Shown piece by piece: positions 27,341 through 36,923 of a DNA stretch of 60,223 nucleotides (its first letter is position 1; each line of letters starts with the position of its first letter). The translations under genes and the position numbers were made by a program. The notes under the pieces are model-generated. The model saw only the letters and a program-made list of their open reading frames with translations. It searched no databases and was not told where the DNA came from. The stretch is taken from positions 1-60,223 of the forward strand of contig JALGVA010000018.1 of assembly GCA_029820295.1 (NCBI GenBank), in the 5' to 3' direction. Source of the DNA: Candidatus Zipacnadia bacterium. Lineage in GTDB: Bacteria > Armatimonadota > Zipacnadia > Zipacnadales > UBA5352.

Positions 27341-27370
27341 GCCTGATCCCGCTCGGGGGCGGGATCGGGC
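27341..27370 (+). terminator. strong hairpin after the GH20-like gene
   Basis: GCCTGATCCCGC (27341-27352) pairs with GCGGGATCGGGC (27359-27370) over 12 positions with one G-T pair and a 6-nt loop, 20 bp past the stop. No T run follows. Confidence 0.5.
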
Positions 27371-27371
27371 C

Positions 27372-27416
27372 AGCCCCTCCTTGGGTGCACCTGCGGTGCG
27401 CCGGCAGGAGGGGGCT
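27372..27416. repeat. REP-like nested hairpin element, copy 2
   Basis: Outer arms AGCCCCTCCT and AGGAGGGGGCT enclose an inner hairpin GGTGCACC-TGC-GGTGCGCC. The layout and inner sequence correspond to the element at 2003-2054. Confidence 0.5.
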
Positions 27417-27703
27417 TGCACGCCGGCGTGGGTGTGCGCCTCCCCCGCCATACGCGGGCCCCCCGGTGTCTTTGGAGGGGCCGCGTCACTACGCGGCCCG
27501 CCGTTCGCATCAGCCGAACGGCGCCCGGGCAGGAGTGCCCAGACCACGGACCTTCCCGCTCGCAGGTCCCTCGCCTCACCCGCTCGAATATTCCCTCCGC
27601 GCAGGCTGATCCCGGCTCACCGGACTACAGAACGCCCCGAGCCGAACCGTCGTCAAAGATAGTGGAGACAGCAGGCGGGCGGGCGCGGGTGCCTCGTCCG
27701 CAG

Positions 27704-29488
27704 ATGAAGCGGAGGATGTCGCGGGTGCTGCGTTTCCGGGGTGTGAGACGCGAACCTGAGCGGGGACCGGCGCGGCGCCGTCTGGGCCCGGCATGGCTGC
27801 TGGCCGCGTCGGGCCTGCTGGCGCTGATGGCTTCCCCCGCGCCCGCCGCCAACGTCGGCTACCGCGTCGAGTTCGTCAACGGCTTCGGCTGCCACGTGGT
27901 GCAGGTCAACCTGGGCAGCCCGACGGTCAAGGTCACCCCCATCGTCTCCCTGCGCTTCCCCGGCGGCGCGGAGCCCATGATGCGCATGTGCGAGCGCGAG
28001 CGCCCGGTCGCCGCCATCACCGGCACCTTCTTCTCCAAGACCACGCTGCTGCCCGTGGGCGACCTCGTCATCGACGGCCGCCTGGTCTACTTCGGTGGCA
28101 TGGGCTCGGCCATCGCCATCACCGGCGACAACCGCGTGGTCATCGAGCGCCTGCCCTACGGGCGCACCCAGGACTGGTCGCCCTTCGAGTCGGTCATGGC
28201 CTGCGGCCCGCTGCTGCTCGAGACCGGCATGGTGGCGTTGGCGCCGCGCCACGAGCGCTTCCGGGACGCCCACGTGCTGGGGCGTGCCAGCCGCACCGCC
28301 GTCGGCCTGACCGCCGCCAACAAGCTGCTCATGGTGGTCACGCGCGAGCAGGTCAGCCTGTGGGAGCTGGCGGGCATCATGAAGGGTCTGGGCTGCATCG
28401 ACGCCATCAACCTCGACGGTGGCAGCTCCACCGGCATGTACTACCGCGGCAGCGCCATCGTCAGTCCCGGCCGATCGCTGGTCAACATGCTCGCGGTCTA
28501 CAGCGACGTGCCGCCCGAGACCCGCATCGGCAGCCCGTCCGCCCTGAGCCGCGATCGCGAGGCCATCTACCGCTACCGCGCGCGCGAGGCCTACGAGGTG
28601 TACATGCGCGCGCAGACGCCGCTGGCGCAGGGCGACCTCGATGAGGCCATCCGCCTGCTCCAGCAGGCGACCACGCTCGACCATCTCAACGCCTCCTATC
28701 AGGTGCGCCTGGCCGAGACGCTACTACGCCGGGGCGACTCAGAGGCGGCGTCGGTGGCCTTCGCGCACGCCGGGGAGATCCTGCTGTCCAAGGGCCGCGG
28801 CGAGGAGGCGCTGGAGCGCTTCCGCACCGCCCTGGCGCATGACCGCAACAATCCGCTGGCCCAGCGCGGTGTGCCGGCCGCCTACCGCTGCCTGGGCATG
28901 GAGCTGCAGGCGCAGCAGGCGGAGTACGATCTGCTCCTGGCCGACCTTAAACTGAACGTGGTGGCCGCGCACCCGGAGCTGATGACGCAGATGGCGCAGG
29001 CCGCGTACGAACTGGCGGGCGAGGCGCCGCCGCAGAGCCTGCCCGGTCCTGCGCCGGCGGGCGCCATGGGGGAGAGCGCGTGGGTGGACGGGAAGCTGGG
29101 GGCGCGGCTGGCGCTGCCGCTGTCGTGGGAGTTCGTCGAGCGCGACGACCCGTCGGCCGTGCAGGCACGGCACCGCTTCCAGCCGATGCTGGCGCACCTG
29201 CGCGCGGTCTACGTGCCCCGGAGTCTGGGGCTGGAGCGGCTGGTGGGCCTCTACTGGGAGGGCAGCTTCCAGCGCGACCTCTACCAGACGCCCGTGGTGC
29301 GCGGCGCGGGCCTCGAGGCGACCTGGACCACCGAGGCGATCTCGCGCACCGACGGCATCTACTGCGAGACCGTGTTCACGCTGCGCGACGGCGTGCTGTG
29401 GGTGCTCAGCATGACCACCACGGACGCGCACCGCACCGACGCCGTCACCGACTTCGGCTTCATCGCGCGCGAGCTGACCTTCTTCTGA
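27704..29488 (+). CDS. exported phosphodiester glycosidase (NAGPA) domain protein with TPRs
   Basis: A 594-residue protein. After a basic N-terminus and signal segment (AWLLAASGLLALMASPAPA), residues 50-280 form a NAGPA/exopolysaccharide phosphodiester glycosidase domain: AAITGTFFSKTTLLPVGDLV, SRTAVGLTAANKLLMVV and the signature INLDGGSSTGMYY. Residues 300-440 carry about three TPRs (AIRLLQQATTLDHLNASYQV, ALERFRTALAHDRNNPLAQR). The last 170 residues are a separate domain (ARLALPLSWEFVERDD) of unknown role. The enzyme domain may uncover or trim phosphodiester-linked sugars in envelope polymers. The start is uncertain; no clear ribosome site precedes the ATG at 27704. Confidence 0.8.
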   Translation: MKRRMSRVLRFRGVRREPERGPARRRLGPAWLLAASGLLALMASPAPAANVGYRVEFVNGFGCHVVQVNLGSPTVKVTPIVSLRFPGGAEPMMRMCERERPVAAITGTFFSKTTLLPVGDLVIDGRLVYFGGMGSAIAITGDNRVVIERLPYGRTQDWSPFESVMACGPLLLETGMVALAPRHERFRDAHVLGRASRTAVGLTAANKLLMVVTREQVSLWELAGIMKGLGCIDAINLDGGSSTGMYYRGSAIVSPGRSLVNMLAVYSDVPPETRIGSPSALSRDREAIYRYRAREAYEVYMRAQTPLAQGDLDEAIRLLQQATTLDHLNASYQVRLAETLLRRGDSEAASVAFAHAGEILLSKGRGEEALERFRTALAHDRNNPLAQRGVPAAYRCLGMELQAQQAEYDLLLADLKLNVVAAHPELMTQMAQAAYELAGEAPPQSLPGPAPAGAMGESAWVDGKLGARLALPLSWEFVERDDPSAVQARHRFQPMLAHLRAVYVPRSLGLERLVGLYWEGSFQRDLYQTPVVRGAGLEATWTTEAISRTDGIYCETVFTLRDGVLWVLSMTTTDAHRTDAVTDFGFIARELTFF

Positions 29489-29597
29489 TGTCACCGGGCC
29501 GATCCGCGCTCACTCGACCGCGTGCGGGCGCTTCCCGGCGCGTCAGCGCACCCTCTTCGAGCGCCTGATGGTATCCCGGCCGCGCGGGGCCCCCAGC

Positions 29598-29627
29598 TTG
29601 CCTTCGCGGGCGGCTTTGTCGTATAAT
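29598..29627 (+). promoter_or_regulatory. sigma-70-type promoter for the lipoprotein gene and possibly dnaE
   Basis: TTGCCT (29598-29603) and a perfect TATAAT (29622-29627) are 18 nt apart. Transcription would begin near 29634, giving a leader of about 77 nt before the GTG at 29711. Confidence 0.65.
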
Positions 29628-29710
29628 CGCCCGTGCCCCGGCCTGTTGTACTCCACCGGGCGCGGAGCCACTGAGACTATCGCGCATGGTCGCGAAGGGG
29701 CTGATTCACC

Positions 29711-30709
29711 GTGAGGCGTCTGCTGGGGATCGTGTGCGCCGTCGCGCTCGTCTTCCTGCTGGGCTGCCAGCTTAGCCAGACCGGTGGGGCCGGCACGCAA
29801 CTCACCTCAGAGGAGCAAGCCACGACCGACCAGGAAGCCCGTGAGCTGCGCGAGATCAAGCAGCTCCTTGAGCAGACCGGACTCACGGTCAGCACCCTCG
29901 CCGAGGACATCGAGGCGCAGGCCGAGCTGCAGCGGCTCGAGGCCGGCCCGCCCGCGGTGGTGCGCGATCTGTGGCCCGCGCAGCGCGTGCTGGGCGCCGC
30001 CCTGCAGGCCGCACAGCTCAAGAAGGGCCCCGAGACTCTCACGCTCCTGGGCCGACTCAAGGGCCTTGCGCGTGCTCTGTACAGCGACCTGCCCGCCGCA
30101 CAGATCATTACCCACGCCGAGCGCGCGCTGCTGAGTCTGCAGCTCTCTGAGCCCAACTATGAGGACGCGGCCGCCGAAGTGACGGCCGCCTACAACGTGG
30201 CGAGCGACCCCAAGCTGCCCAAGCTGCGGCCCTCAGGCGTTGACAGCCTGCTGCAGACCGGCGCCAAGGCCCACATCACCGCCGGCCAGGCGGAGGCGGC
30301 CATTGACGTGCTGGGATCGGTGGTCAACAAGTGCGCCGACCACTGGAGCCTGCAGATGCTCGACCGCGCGCTCACCGGCGTCGATTCCGCGGCGTTGGCG
30401 GTGGAGCGCGGAGCGTGGCCGGTGGTCGAGGCGGAGTTGATGGAGATCAGTCGTGAGCTGACCGAGCTGGCGGAGCAGGTCCACCTGCAGAGCTACTCGG
30501 CCGCTCCCGCCGAGCCGGGCGCTGAGACCGCGGTCGAGGCCGAGCAGCCTGCCGAGGCCGAGCAGGCCGCCGAGGGTGAGCAGCCCGCAGCGCCCGAGGA
30601 GGGCGCGGCCGGCGCCGCAGGCGAGCAGCCGGGCGCCGAGACCGGCGCGGAGCAGCCTGCGCCCGCCGCCGAGCCCCCTGCCACGACGCCGCAGGCTGAG
30701 CCGGGATAG
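29711..30709 (+). CDS. lipoprotein with helical body and Ala/Glu/Gln/Pro-rich tail
   Basis: A 332-residue protein with a type II signal peptide (LLGIVCAVALVFLLGC; lipobox LLGC, lipidated Cys about residue 19). The middle region is mostly helical. The last 75 residues are low-complexity Ala, Glu, Gln and Pro (PAEAEQAAEGEQ and similar), probably flexible and periplasm-spanning. I do not recognise the family. A GTG start follows GAAGGGG. The strong promoter upstream and the 82-bp gap to dnaE suggest co-transcription with dnaE. Confidence 0.75.
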   Translation: MRRLLGIVCAVALVFLLGCQLSQTGGAGTQLTSEEQATTDQEARELREIKQLLEQTGLTVSTLAEDIEAQAELQRLEAGPPAVVRDLWPAQRVLGAALQAAQLKKGPETLTLLGRLKGLARALYSDLPAAQIITHAERALLSLQLSEPNYEDAAAEVTAAYNVASDPKLPKLRPSGVDSLLQTGAKAHITAGQAEAAIDVLGSVVNKCADHWSLQMLDRALTGVDSAALAVERGAWPVVEAELMEISRELTELAEQVHLQSYSAAPAEPGAETAVEAEQPAEAEQAAEGEQPAAPEEGAAGAAGEQPGAETGAEQPAPAAEPPATTPQAEPG

Positions 30710-30791
30710 TGTGACCGGCGCTGACGGGCGCCATCGAACGCACCACCGATCGCACCAACGGTACAAGAACAGCGGACCCGCGTGAGGCGCC

Positions 30792-33700
30792 ATGAGCGAC
30801 CAGACGCCCCCCTTCGTGCATCTGCACGTGCACAGCGAATACAGCCTGCTCGATGGCGCAATCGCCCTGCACAAGCTCCCACCCCGCGTCGCCGAGCTGG
30901 GCATGCCCGCGGTCGCCCTGACCGACCACGGCGTGATGTACGGGGCCATCGACTTCTACCAGGCCTGCCACGACGCCGGCGTCAAGCCGATCATCGGCTG
31001 CGAGGTGTATGTCGCGCCGAGAACCCGTCATGACCGCGACCCGCAGCGGGACCGCCACGCCTACCACCTGGTGCTGCTGGCGGAGAACCTGCAGGGCTAC
31101 CGCAACCTCGTGGAGCTGACCTCGCGCGCCTCACTTGAGGGCCACTACTACAACCCGCGCGTGGACCTGGAGCTGCTCAGCCGTTGCCACGAGGGCCTGA
31201 TCGCGCTCAGCGCCTGCCCGATGGGCGAAGTCGGCAAGCTCATCGCCGCCGGCGATATGGCGGGAGCGCGCCAGCATGTGAGTCAGTACCGCGACATGTT
31301 CGGGCCGGACAACTACTTCCTGGAGATCCAGGACCACAACCTGGAAATCGAGGCCCAGGTGATGCCGCGGATCGTGGAGATCGCCCGCGACCTCGACGTG
31401 CCGCTGGTGGCGACCAACGACGCGCACTACCTGCGCCGGGAGGACCACCGCTACCACGACGTGCTGCTGTGCATCGGCACCAACGCCAAGGTCAGCGACG
31501 AGAACCGCATGCGCATGGAGACCGAGCAGTTCCACCTGCGCTCGCCGCAGGAGATGGCGGAGCTGTTTCGCGATTACCCGGAGGCGCTGAGCAACACCGT
31601 CGCCATCGCCGAGCGCTGCAACGTCGAGCTGGAGCTGGGGGAGCAGCGGCTGCCGCGCTACGAGGTGCCCGACGGCCACGACCTCGACAGCTTCCTGCGC
31701 GCGCGCTGCGTCGAGGGCGTGCGCGAACGCTACGGCGCCGAGCCGCCTGAGGTGATGGCGCGGCTGGATTACGAGCTGGATGTAATCCGACGCACGAACT
31801 ATTCGGGCTACTTCCTGATCGTGGCCGACCTGTGTCAGGAGGCGCGGCGGCGCGGCATGCTCATCGGCCCGGGGCGCGGCTCGGCCACCGGCTCCATGGT
31901 CGCCTACACGCTGGGCATCACGCAGCTCGACCCGCTCGAGCACGGGCTGATCTTCGAGCGCATGCTCAACCCCGAGCGCAAGAGCCCGCCGGACATCGAT
32001 CTGGACTTCCCGGACGACCGGCGCCAGGAGATCATCGACTACTGCCGCGACCGCTGGGGCGAGGATCACGTCGCGCAGATCATCACCTTTAACACGCTGG
32101 GGCCGCGCGCGGCCATCCGCGACGTGGGGCGGGCGCTGGAGGTGGAGCTGGACAAGGTCGACCGGCTCGCCAAGCTGGTGCCCGGCGGCGCCACCATCCC
32201 CGAAGCGCGGGAGATGGCGCCGGAGCTGCGGGCGGTGACCGAGGAGGACGAGCAGCTCGCCGAGGTGCTGGAGATCGCCGAGCACCTCGAGGGGCTCGCG
32301 CGCCACTGCTCGGTACACGCAGCGGCGGTGGTGGTCTCCGACGAGCCACTGATGACCAAGGTGCCGCTGCGGCGCGACGAGGGCGCCAACATGCCGGTGA
32401 CGCAGTACGCCATGAAGCCGGTGGAGGCCGTGGGGCTGGTCAAGATTGACTTCCTGGGGCTCAAGACCCTGCAGGTGGTCGCCAGCACCATCGAGCTGGT
32501 CAGGCGCCGGCACGGCGTCGAGATCGATCCGCTCAACATGCCGCTGGACGATCCGGCGACCTACGAGCTGCTTGCGCGTGGCGATACCGACGCGGTATTT
32601 CAGGTCGAGAGCGACGGCATGCGCCGGGTGCTGCGCCAGCTCAAACCCGACCGCTTCGAGCACATCATCCAGATGATCGCGCTCTACCGGCCGGGGCCGC
32701 TACAGTTCGCCGACACGTTGTGCGACCGGCGGCACGGGGGCGAGATCAAGTACCCGCACCCGGACCTCGCGCCGATCCTGGAGGAGACCTACGGGGTCAT
32801 CCTGTATCAGGAGCAGGTGATGCGCACCGCCACCGACCTGGCGGGCTTCACCATGCCCCAGGCCGAGCTGATCATGCGCGCGATGGCCAAGAAGCAGCAG
32901 GCGCAGATGGAGCAGATGAAGCCGCTGTTCATCGACGGCTGCGTCGAACGCGGCATTGAGCGGTCCTGCGCCGAGGATATCTTCCGGCGCATGGAGACCT
33001 TCTCGGACTATGGCTTCAACAAGTCGCACTCCACCGGCTACGCGCTGGTGGTGTACTGGACGGCCTACCTGAAGGCCAACTACCCGGCGGAGTACATGGC
33101 CTGCCACCTGACTACGGTCATGGACCACGCCGACGATGTCGCCCGCTACGTGGCCTCATGCCAGCAGTCAGGACTCGAGGTGCTGCCACCCGCGGTCAAC
33201 AGCTCGCGCGCCGAGTTCTCGGTCAACGATGACGGCGCCATCACCTACGGCCTGGCGGCCATCAAGAACCTGGGGCATAACACCGCCGAGGCCATCGAGC
33301 GCGAGCGCGAGGAGAACGGGCCCTTCCGCAGCCTGGCCGACTTCTGCGGGCGCTTCAGCTCGAGGGAGGTGCAGCTCTCGGCGCTGCAACTGCTCATCCA
33401 GGCCGGCGCCTTCGACGAGTTCGGCGATCGCGCGGCGCTGCTGGCGGGCTCCGAGGCGGCCTTCGCCGCCGGCCAGCAGCGGCAGGCCGACGCGGCGGTG
33501 GGCCAGGTCTCGTTGTTCGGCGGCGACGGCCCGGCGGAGATCGAGGAAGTCGCGCTGCCCGACGTGCCGCCCATGCCCGACCAGGAGAAGCTGCGGCTGG
33601 AGAAGGAGCTGCTGGGCGTGTGGGTGTCCGACAACCCGCTGGTGAAGGCGCAGGAGAAGCTGGTGCGCTGCACCAACGCGTCTCTGAGCGAGCTGTCGGA

Positions 33701-34319
33701 GTATGCCGACGGAACGACGCTGAGGGTCGGCGGGATCGTGCGCAATTTCCGCGAGCATCGCGATCGCAACGGCCGACCCATGTGCTTCTTCACGCTCGCA
33801 GCGATGGACGCCGAGGTGGACGTCACCTGCTTCGCGGACCTCTTCGAGGAGCGCGGCGAGCTGATCGCCGATGACAACATCCTGGTGATCGATGGGAAGC
33901 TCGAGCTGCGTACCCGCACCGGCGCCGACGGCGAGCAGATCGAGGAGGCCAGGCTGCTGTGCCGCAAGGTCAGGCTGCTCGAGCACGCGCGCACCATCTC
34001 CGAGCAGCGCATGGAGGAGGCGCGCCAGGGGCGTGAGAAACGCGCGCGCCAGCGGCAGGACCGGCACCTGCGTGAGAACCCGCCGCGCGTCGAGGTGTGC
34101 CTGGGGGCGTGCGGCGACGTCGAGGGCGTGATGGCGCAGCTCAAGCGGGCGATCTACGATCACCCGGGAGCGCTGGACGTCTGCGTGCGCGTGCCCGGCC
34201 CGGAGCGCGAGCGGGTGGTGAAGCTGGGGCCATCCTACCGCGTGGACGGCGTCAACGGCTTCAAGCAGGCCATCGAGCCGCTGCCCTGGGTGCGGCGGGT
34301 GGAGGTGTGCCGCAACTGA
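30792..34319 (+). CDS. dnaE: DNA polymerase III alpha subunit
   Basis: Replicative polymerase of 1175 residues, full length. The PHP domain opens at residue 7 (FVHLHVHSEYSLLDGA, ALTDHGVMYG). The palm has the metal-binding Asp401 and Asp403 in PDIDLDFPDD, the same numbers as in E. coli, and the third-Asp region near KIDFLGLKTL. The fingers (RPGPLQFADTL, YQEQVMRTATDLAGF) are intact. A helix-hairpin-helix and an OB fold (LRVGGIVRNFREHRDRNG) follow, then a C-terminal tail domain. It synthesises both leading and lagging strands with the beta clamp. The his gene cluster follows, 29 bp after its stop. Confidence 0.98.
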   Translation: MSDQTPPFVHLHVHSEYSLLDGAIALHKLPPRVAELGMPAVALTDHGVMYGAIDFYQACHDAGVKPIIGCEVYVAPRTRHDRDPQRDRHAYHLVLLAENLQGYRNLVELTSRASLEGHYYNPRVDLELLSRCHEGLIALSACPMGEVGKLIAAGDMAGARQHVSQYRDMFGPDNYFLEIQDHNLEIEAQVMPRIVEIARDLDVPLVATNDAHYLRREDHRYHDVLLCIGTNAKVSDENRMRMETEQFHLRSPQEMAELFRDYPEALSNTVAIAERCNVELELGEQRLPRYEVPDGHDLDSFLRARCVEGVRERYGAEPPEVMARLDYELDVIRRTNYSGYFLIVADLCQEARRRGMLIGPGRGSATGSMVAYTLGITQLDPLEHGLIFERMLNPERKSPPDIDLDFPDDRRQEIIDYCRDRWGEDHVAQIITFNTLGPRAAIRDVGRALEVELDKVDRLAKLVPGGATIPEAREMAPELRAVTEEDEQLAEVLEIAEHLEGLARHCSVHAAAVVVSDEPLMTKVPLRRDEGANMPVTQYAMKPVEAVGLVKIDFLGLKTLQVVASTIELVRRRHGVEIDPLNMPLDDPATYELLARGDTDAVFQVESDGMRRVLRQLKPDRFEHIIQMIALYRPGPLQFADTLCDRRHGGEIKYPHPDLAPILEETYGVILYQEQVMRTATDLAGFTMPQAELIMRAMAKKQQAQMEQMKPLFIDGCVERGIERSCAEDIFRRMETFSDYGFNKSHSTGYALVVYWTAYLKANYPAEYMACHLTTVMDHADDVARYVASCQQSGLEVLPPAVNSSRAEFSVNDDGAITYGLAAIKNLGHNTAEAIEREREENGPFRSLADFCGRFSSREVQLSALQLLIQAGAFDEFGDRAALLAGSEAAFAAGQQRQADAAVGQVSLFGGDGPAEIEEVALPDVPPMPDQEKLRLEKELLGVWVSDNPLVKAQEKLVRCTNASLSELSEYADGTTLRVGGIVRNFREHRDRNGRPMCFFTLAAMDAEVDVTCFADLFEERGELIADDNILVIDGKLELRTRTGADGEQIEEARLLCRKVRLLEHARTISEQRMEEARQGREKRARQRQDRHLRENPPRVEVCLGACGDVEGVMAQLKRAIYDHPGALDVCVRVPGPERERVVKLGPSYRVDGVNGFKQAIEPLPWVRRVEVCRN

Positions 34320-34348
34320 GCCGACGGCCCCGCGAGGAGGTGCGCGGT

Positions 34349-35683
34349 GTGCCCGATCTCATCGCAGTCGTGGACGGCCGCGCGGACCTCGAGCTGTGTC
34401 TGCGCGAGCTGACCGAGCGCCACCTGCGCCGTACGCCCGCGCACATCGAGCAGGCCGCGCGCGAGATCGTCGAGCGCGTGGTGGCCGAGGGCGATGCGGC
34501 CGTCGTCGAGTATACGCGCCGCTTCGACTGCCCCAGCTTCGACGCGGGCCGGCTCGTGGTCGAGCCTGAGGCCCTGCGGCGCGCCTACGACGCCGCGCCC
34601 GATGACTGGGTGCGCGCCTACCGCCGCGCACGCGAGAACGTGCTGGCCTACCACGAGCGGCAGATGCCACGCTCATGGTTCGAGGACTTCGACGGCATGC
34701 TGCTGGGCGAGCGGGTGCGGCCGGTGGCGTCCGCGGGCGTGCACGTGCCGGGCTTCAGCGCGCCGCTGTTCGCCAGCGTGGCCATGTCGGTCGAGCCCGC
34801 GCGCGCCGCGGGCGTCGATCGCGTCGTGGTCGCCACGCCGCCGCGCAAGGACGGCAGCATCGATCCGCTGGTGCTCGTGGCCTGCGCCGAGTCGGGCGTG
34901 GACACGATCTACCGTATGGCCGGCGCGCAGGCCATCGCGGCGCTGGCCTGGGGCACCGAGACCGTCGATCCGGTCGATGTCGTCGTGGGGCCGGGCAACC
35001 CCTACGTGATGGCCGCCAAGCGCATCGTCTACGGGCAGGTGGGCATCGACAACCTGGCGGGTCCCAGTGAATCGATGATCATCGCCGATGGCCACGCCGA
35101 CCCCGCGTGGGTCGCCGCCGACCTGATCTGCCAGGCCGAGCACACTGGCGACAATACGGTGGTGCTGGCGACCGACTCGTCGGACCTGGCGGCGGCGGTC
35201 GAGGCGTCCGCGGAGGAGCAGGTGCGGGCGCTGGGCCGCGCGGAGCTGATCCGGCAGTCGCTGCTCGAGCACGGCATGATCGCGCTGGTGGCCGACCTGG
35301 CGGCGGCGGCGGAGCTGTGCAACGAGCTGGCGCCCGAGCACCTGCAGCTTGCGGTGCGCGATCCGCTGGCGCTGGTGGAGCAGATCGACAGCGCAGGCGC
35401 GATCTTCCTGGGCGAGCTGGTCACGGTGCCGCTGGGCGACTACGCCGCGGGCCCCAGCCACGTGCTGCCCACCGGCGGCGCCGCGCGGTTCTCATCGGGC
35501 CTGTCGGTGCGCGACTTCCTGAAGCGCTCGTCGCTGATCTACGCCACCGAGCGGGGCTTCGCGCGGCTGGCGCGCGACGTCGAGATGCTGGCCGGGGCGG
35601 AGGGCCTGGATGCGCACGCGGCGGCGGTGCGCCTGCGCCGCATCGCGGGCTTCGGGCCGCCGCCGGATCGGGAGGAGAGATGA
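34349..35683 (+). CDS. hisD: histidinol dehydrogenase
   Basis: A 444-residue zinc enzyme oxidising L-histidinol to histidine with two NAD+. Family motifs are present: PGFSAPLFASVAMSVEPARAAG, GAQAIAALAWGTETV, VVGPGNPYVMAAKRIVYG, GPSESMIIAD, CQAEHTGDN (usually AQAEHDP), APEHLQL, GAIFLGE and GPSHVLPTGGAARFSSGLSV. The GTG at 34349 follows GAGGAGG at 34334-34340. The usual Asp-Pro after the QAEH motif is replaced by Thr-Gly, a mild divergence. It is the first gene of the his cluster and overlaps hisB as ATGA. Confidence 0.96.
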   Translation: MPDLIAVVDGRADLELCLRELTERHLRRTPAHIEQAAREIVERVVAEGDAAVVEYTRRFDCPSFDAGRLVVEPEALRRAYDAAPDDWVRAYRRARENVLAYHERQMPRSWFEDFDGMLLGERVRPVASAGVHVPGFSAPLFASVAMSVEPARAAGVDRVVVATPPRKDGSIDPLVLVACAESGVDTIYRMAGAQAIAALAWGTETVDPVDVVVGPGNPYVMAAKRIVYGQVGIDNLAGPSESMIIADGHADPAWVAADLICQAEHTGDNTVVLATDSSDLAAAVEASAEEQVRALGRAELIRQSLLEHGMIALVADLAAAAELCNELAPEHLQLAVRDPLALVEQIDSAGAIFLGELVTVPLGDYAAGPSHVLPTGGAARFSSGLSVRDFLKRSSLIYATERGFARLARDVEMLAGAEGLDAHAAAVRLRRIAGFGPPPDREER

Positions 35684-36276
35684 CCATGGCCGCGCGCGAG
35701 GCAAGCATCACGCGCGAGACGCGCGAGACGCAGATCGAGCTCGAGCTGGCGCTCGACGGCTGCGGGGAGTACGAGGTGCAGACCGGCGTGGGGTTCTTCG
35801 ACCACATGCTCACGCACATCGCCCGCCACGGGCTCTTCGACCTGAAGGTGCGCGCGACCGGCGACGTGCACATCGACTTCCACCATCTGGTGGAGGACGT
35901 CGGCATCGTGCTGGGCGACGCGATTGCCACCGCGGTCGGCGACAAGCAGGGCCTGGTGCGCTACGGCCTCGCCGCCTGCCCCATGGACGAGGCGCTGGTG
36001 ATGGTCGCGGTGGATGTGGGCGGGCGCGCGCACTGCCGTTGTGAGCTGGACCTGCCGGTCGAGAAGATCGGCGACTTCGACACCCAGCTCGTGAATGAGT
36101 TCTTCGCCGCGGTCGCGGCCAACGCGGCCATGGCCCTGCACGTCGTGCAGCAGTCGGGCGACAACGCCCATCACATCGTCGAGAGCGCATTCAAGTCGTT
36201 CGCGCGCGCCCTCGACCAGGCAACACGACTCGACGAACGCGTGACCGGCGTGCCCTCCACCAAGGGCGTGCTCTGA
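35680..36276 (+). CDS. hisB: imidazoleglycerol-phosphate dehydratase
   Basis: A 198-residue monofunctional enzyme converting imidazole glycerol phosphate to imidazole acetol phosphate. Metal-binding motifs are FFDHMLTHIARHG, DFHHLVEDVGI, and NAHHIVESAFKSFARAL, and the C-terminus ends TGVPSTKGVL as expected. The ATG at 35680 overlaps the hisD stop. A second in-frame ATG at 35686 is better spaced from GGAGG, so the protein may be two residues shorter. There is no fused phosphatase domain. Confidence 0.96.
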   Translation: MTMAAREASITRETRETQIELELALDGCGEYEVQTGVGFFDHMLTHIARHGLFDLKVRATGDVHIDFHHLVEDVGIVLGDAIATAVGDKQGLVRYGLAACPMDEALVMVAVDVGGRAHCRCELDLPVEKIGDFDTQLVNEFFAAVAANAAMALHVVQQSGDNAHHIVESAFKSFARALDQATRLDERVTGVPSTKGVL

Positions 36277-36305
36277 GGCCGCCGGTCACTTGAGGGAGAC
36301 GCCGG

Positions 36306-36923
36306 ATGATCGCACTGATCGACTACGGGATGGGCAACCTGGGCAGCGTGGGCAACGCGCTGCGCTTCATCGACTGCGAGTTTGAGATCACCGGCGACCC
36401 GAAGGCCATCGATGCCGCGGACGGCGCGATCCTGCCGGGCGTCGGGGCCTTCGGCGACTGCATGGCGAACCTGCGCGAGTACGGGCTGGTCGAGGCGATC
36501 CGCGACTACGTCGCCGCCGACCGGCCCTTCCTGGGCATCTGCCTGGGGCTGCAACTGCTCTTCACCGAGAGCGCGGAGATGGGCCGGCACGCGGGTCTGG
36601 ACATCATCGCCGGGCGCGTGATCCGCTTCACGCACTCGCTGAAGATCCCGCAGATCGGCTGGAACCAGATCGCGCGCCGCCAGGACTGCCCGCAGCTCGA
36701 GGGCGTCGAGGACGGCTCCTACGTCTACTTCGTGCACTCGTTCCACGTGGTGCCCGAAGACGAGTCGGTGGTCGCCACTACGACGGACTACGGCTACGAC
36801 TTCGTCTCGGCAATCCGGCGTGGCAACCTGTTCGCGACGCAGTTCCACCCCGAGAAGTCCGCGGGCGTGGGGCTGCGGATGCTGCGCAACTTCGTGCGGA
36901 CGGTCGAGGCGGCGGGCTCATGA
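36306..36923 (+). CDS. hisH: imidazole glycerol phosphate synthase, glutamine amidotransferase subunit
   Basis: A class I glutamine amidotransferase of 205 residues that supplies ammonia to HisF. The nucleophile Cys is in FLGICLGLQLLF. The His-Glu pair is in TQFHPEKSAG. The start MIALIDYGMGNLGSV is typical. It overlaps hisA by four bases (ATGA), so stoichiometric synthesis with the rest of the pathway is likely. Confidence 0.96.
   Translation: MIALIDYGMGNLGSVGNALRFIDCEFEITGDPKAIDAADGAILPGVGAFGDCMANLREYGLVEAIRDYVAADRPFLGICLGLQLLFTESAEMGRHAGLDIIAGRVIRFTHSLKIPQIGWNQIARRQDCPQLEGVEDGSYVYFVHSFHVVPEDESVVATTTDYGYDFVSAIRRGNLFATQFHPEKSAGVGLRMLRNFVRTVEAAGS

Larger units (their letters stand above)
27321..27703. 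other. 383-bp noncoding block packed with consecutive hairpins
   Basis: After the terminator-like stem at 27341-27370 there are further inverted repeats in a row: the nested element 27372-27416, CCCGC/GCGGG (27444-27458), GGCCCC/GGGGCC (27457-27482), GGCCGCGT/ACGCGGCC (27479-27498), a 9-bp stem 27499-27523, and GGACCT/AGGTCC (27548-27569). From 27570 to 27703 nothing is recognisable except the lead into the next gene. No coding signal is convincing. It may be a repeat cluster or a structured RNA. Confidence 0.55.

Noticed and set aside
34097-34348. N-terminal extension of hisD
   Set aside because: It overlaps the end of dnaE out of frame and has no HisD similarity; GTG 34349 has a strong ribosome site.
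35107-35679. Long N-terminal extension of hisB
   Set aside because: This stretch is an out-of-frame shadow of hisD; hisB of normal length starts at 35680.
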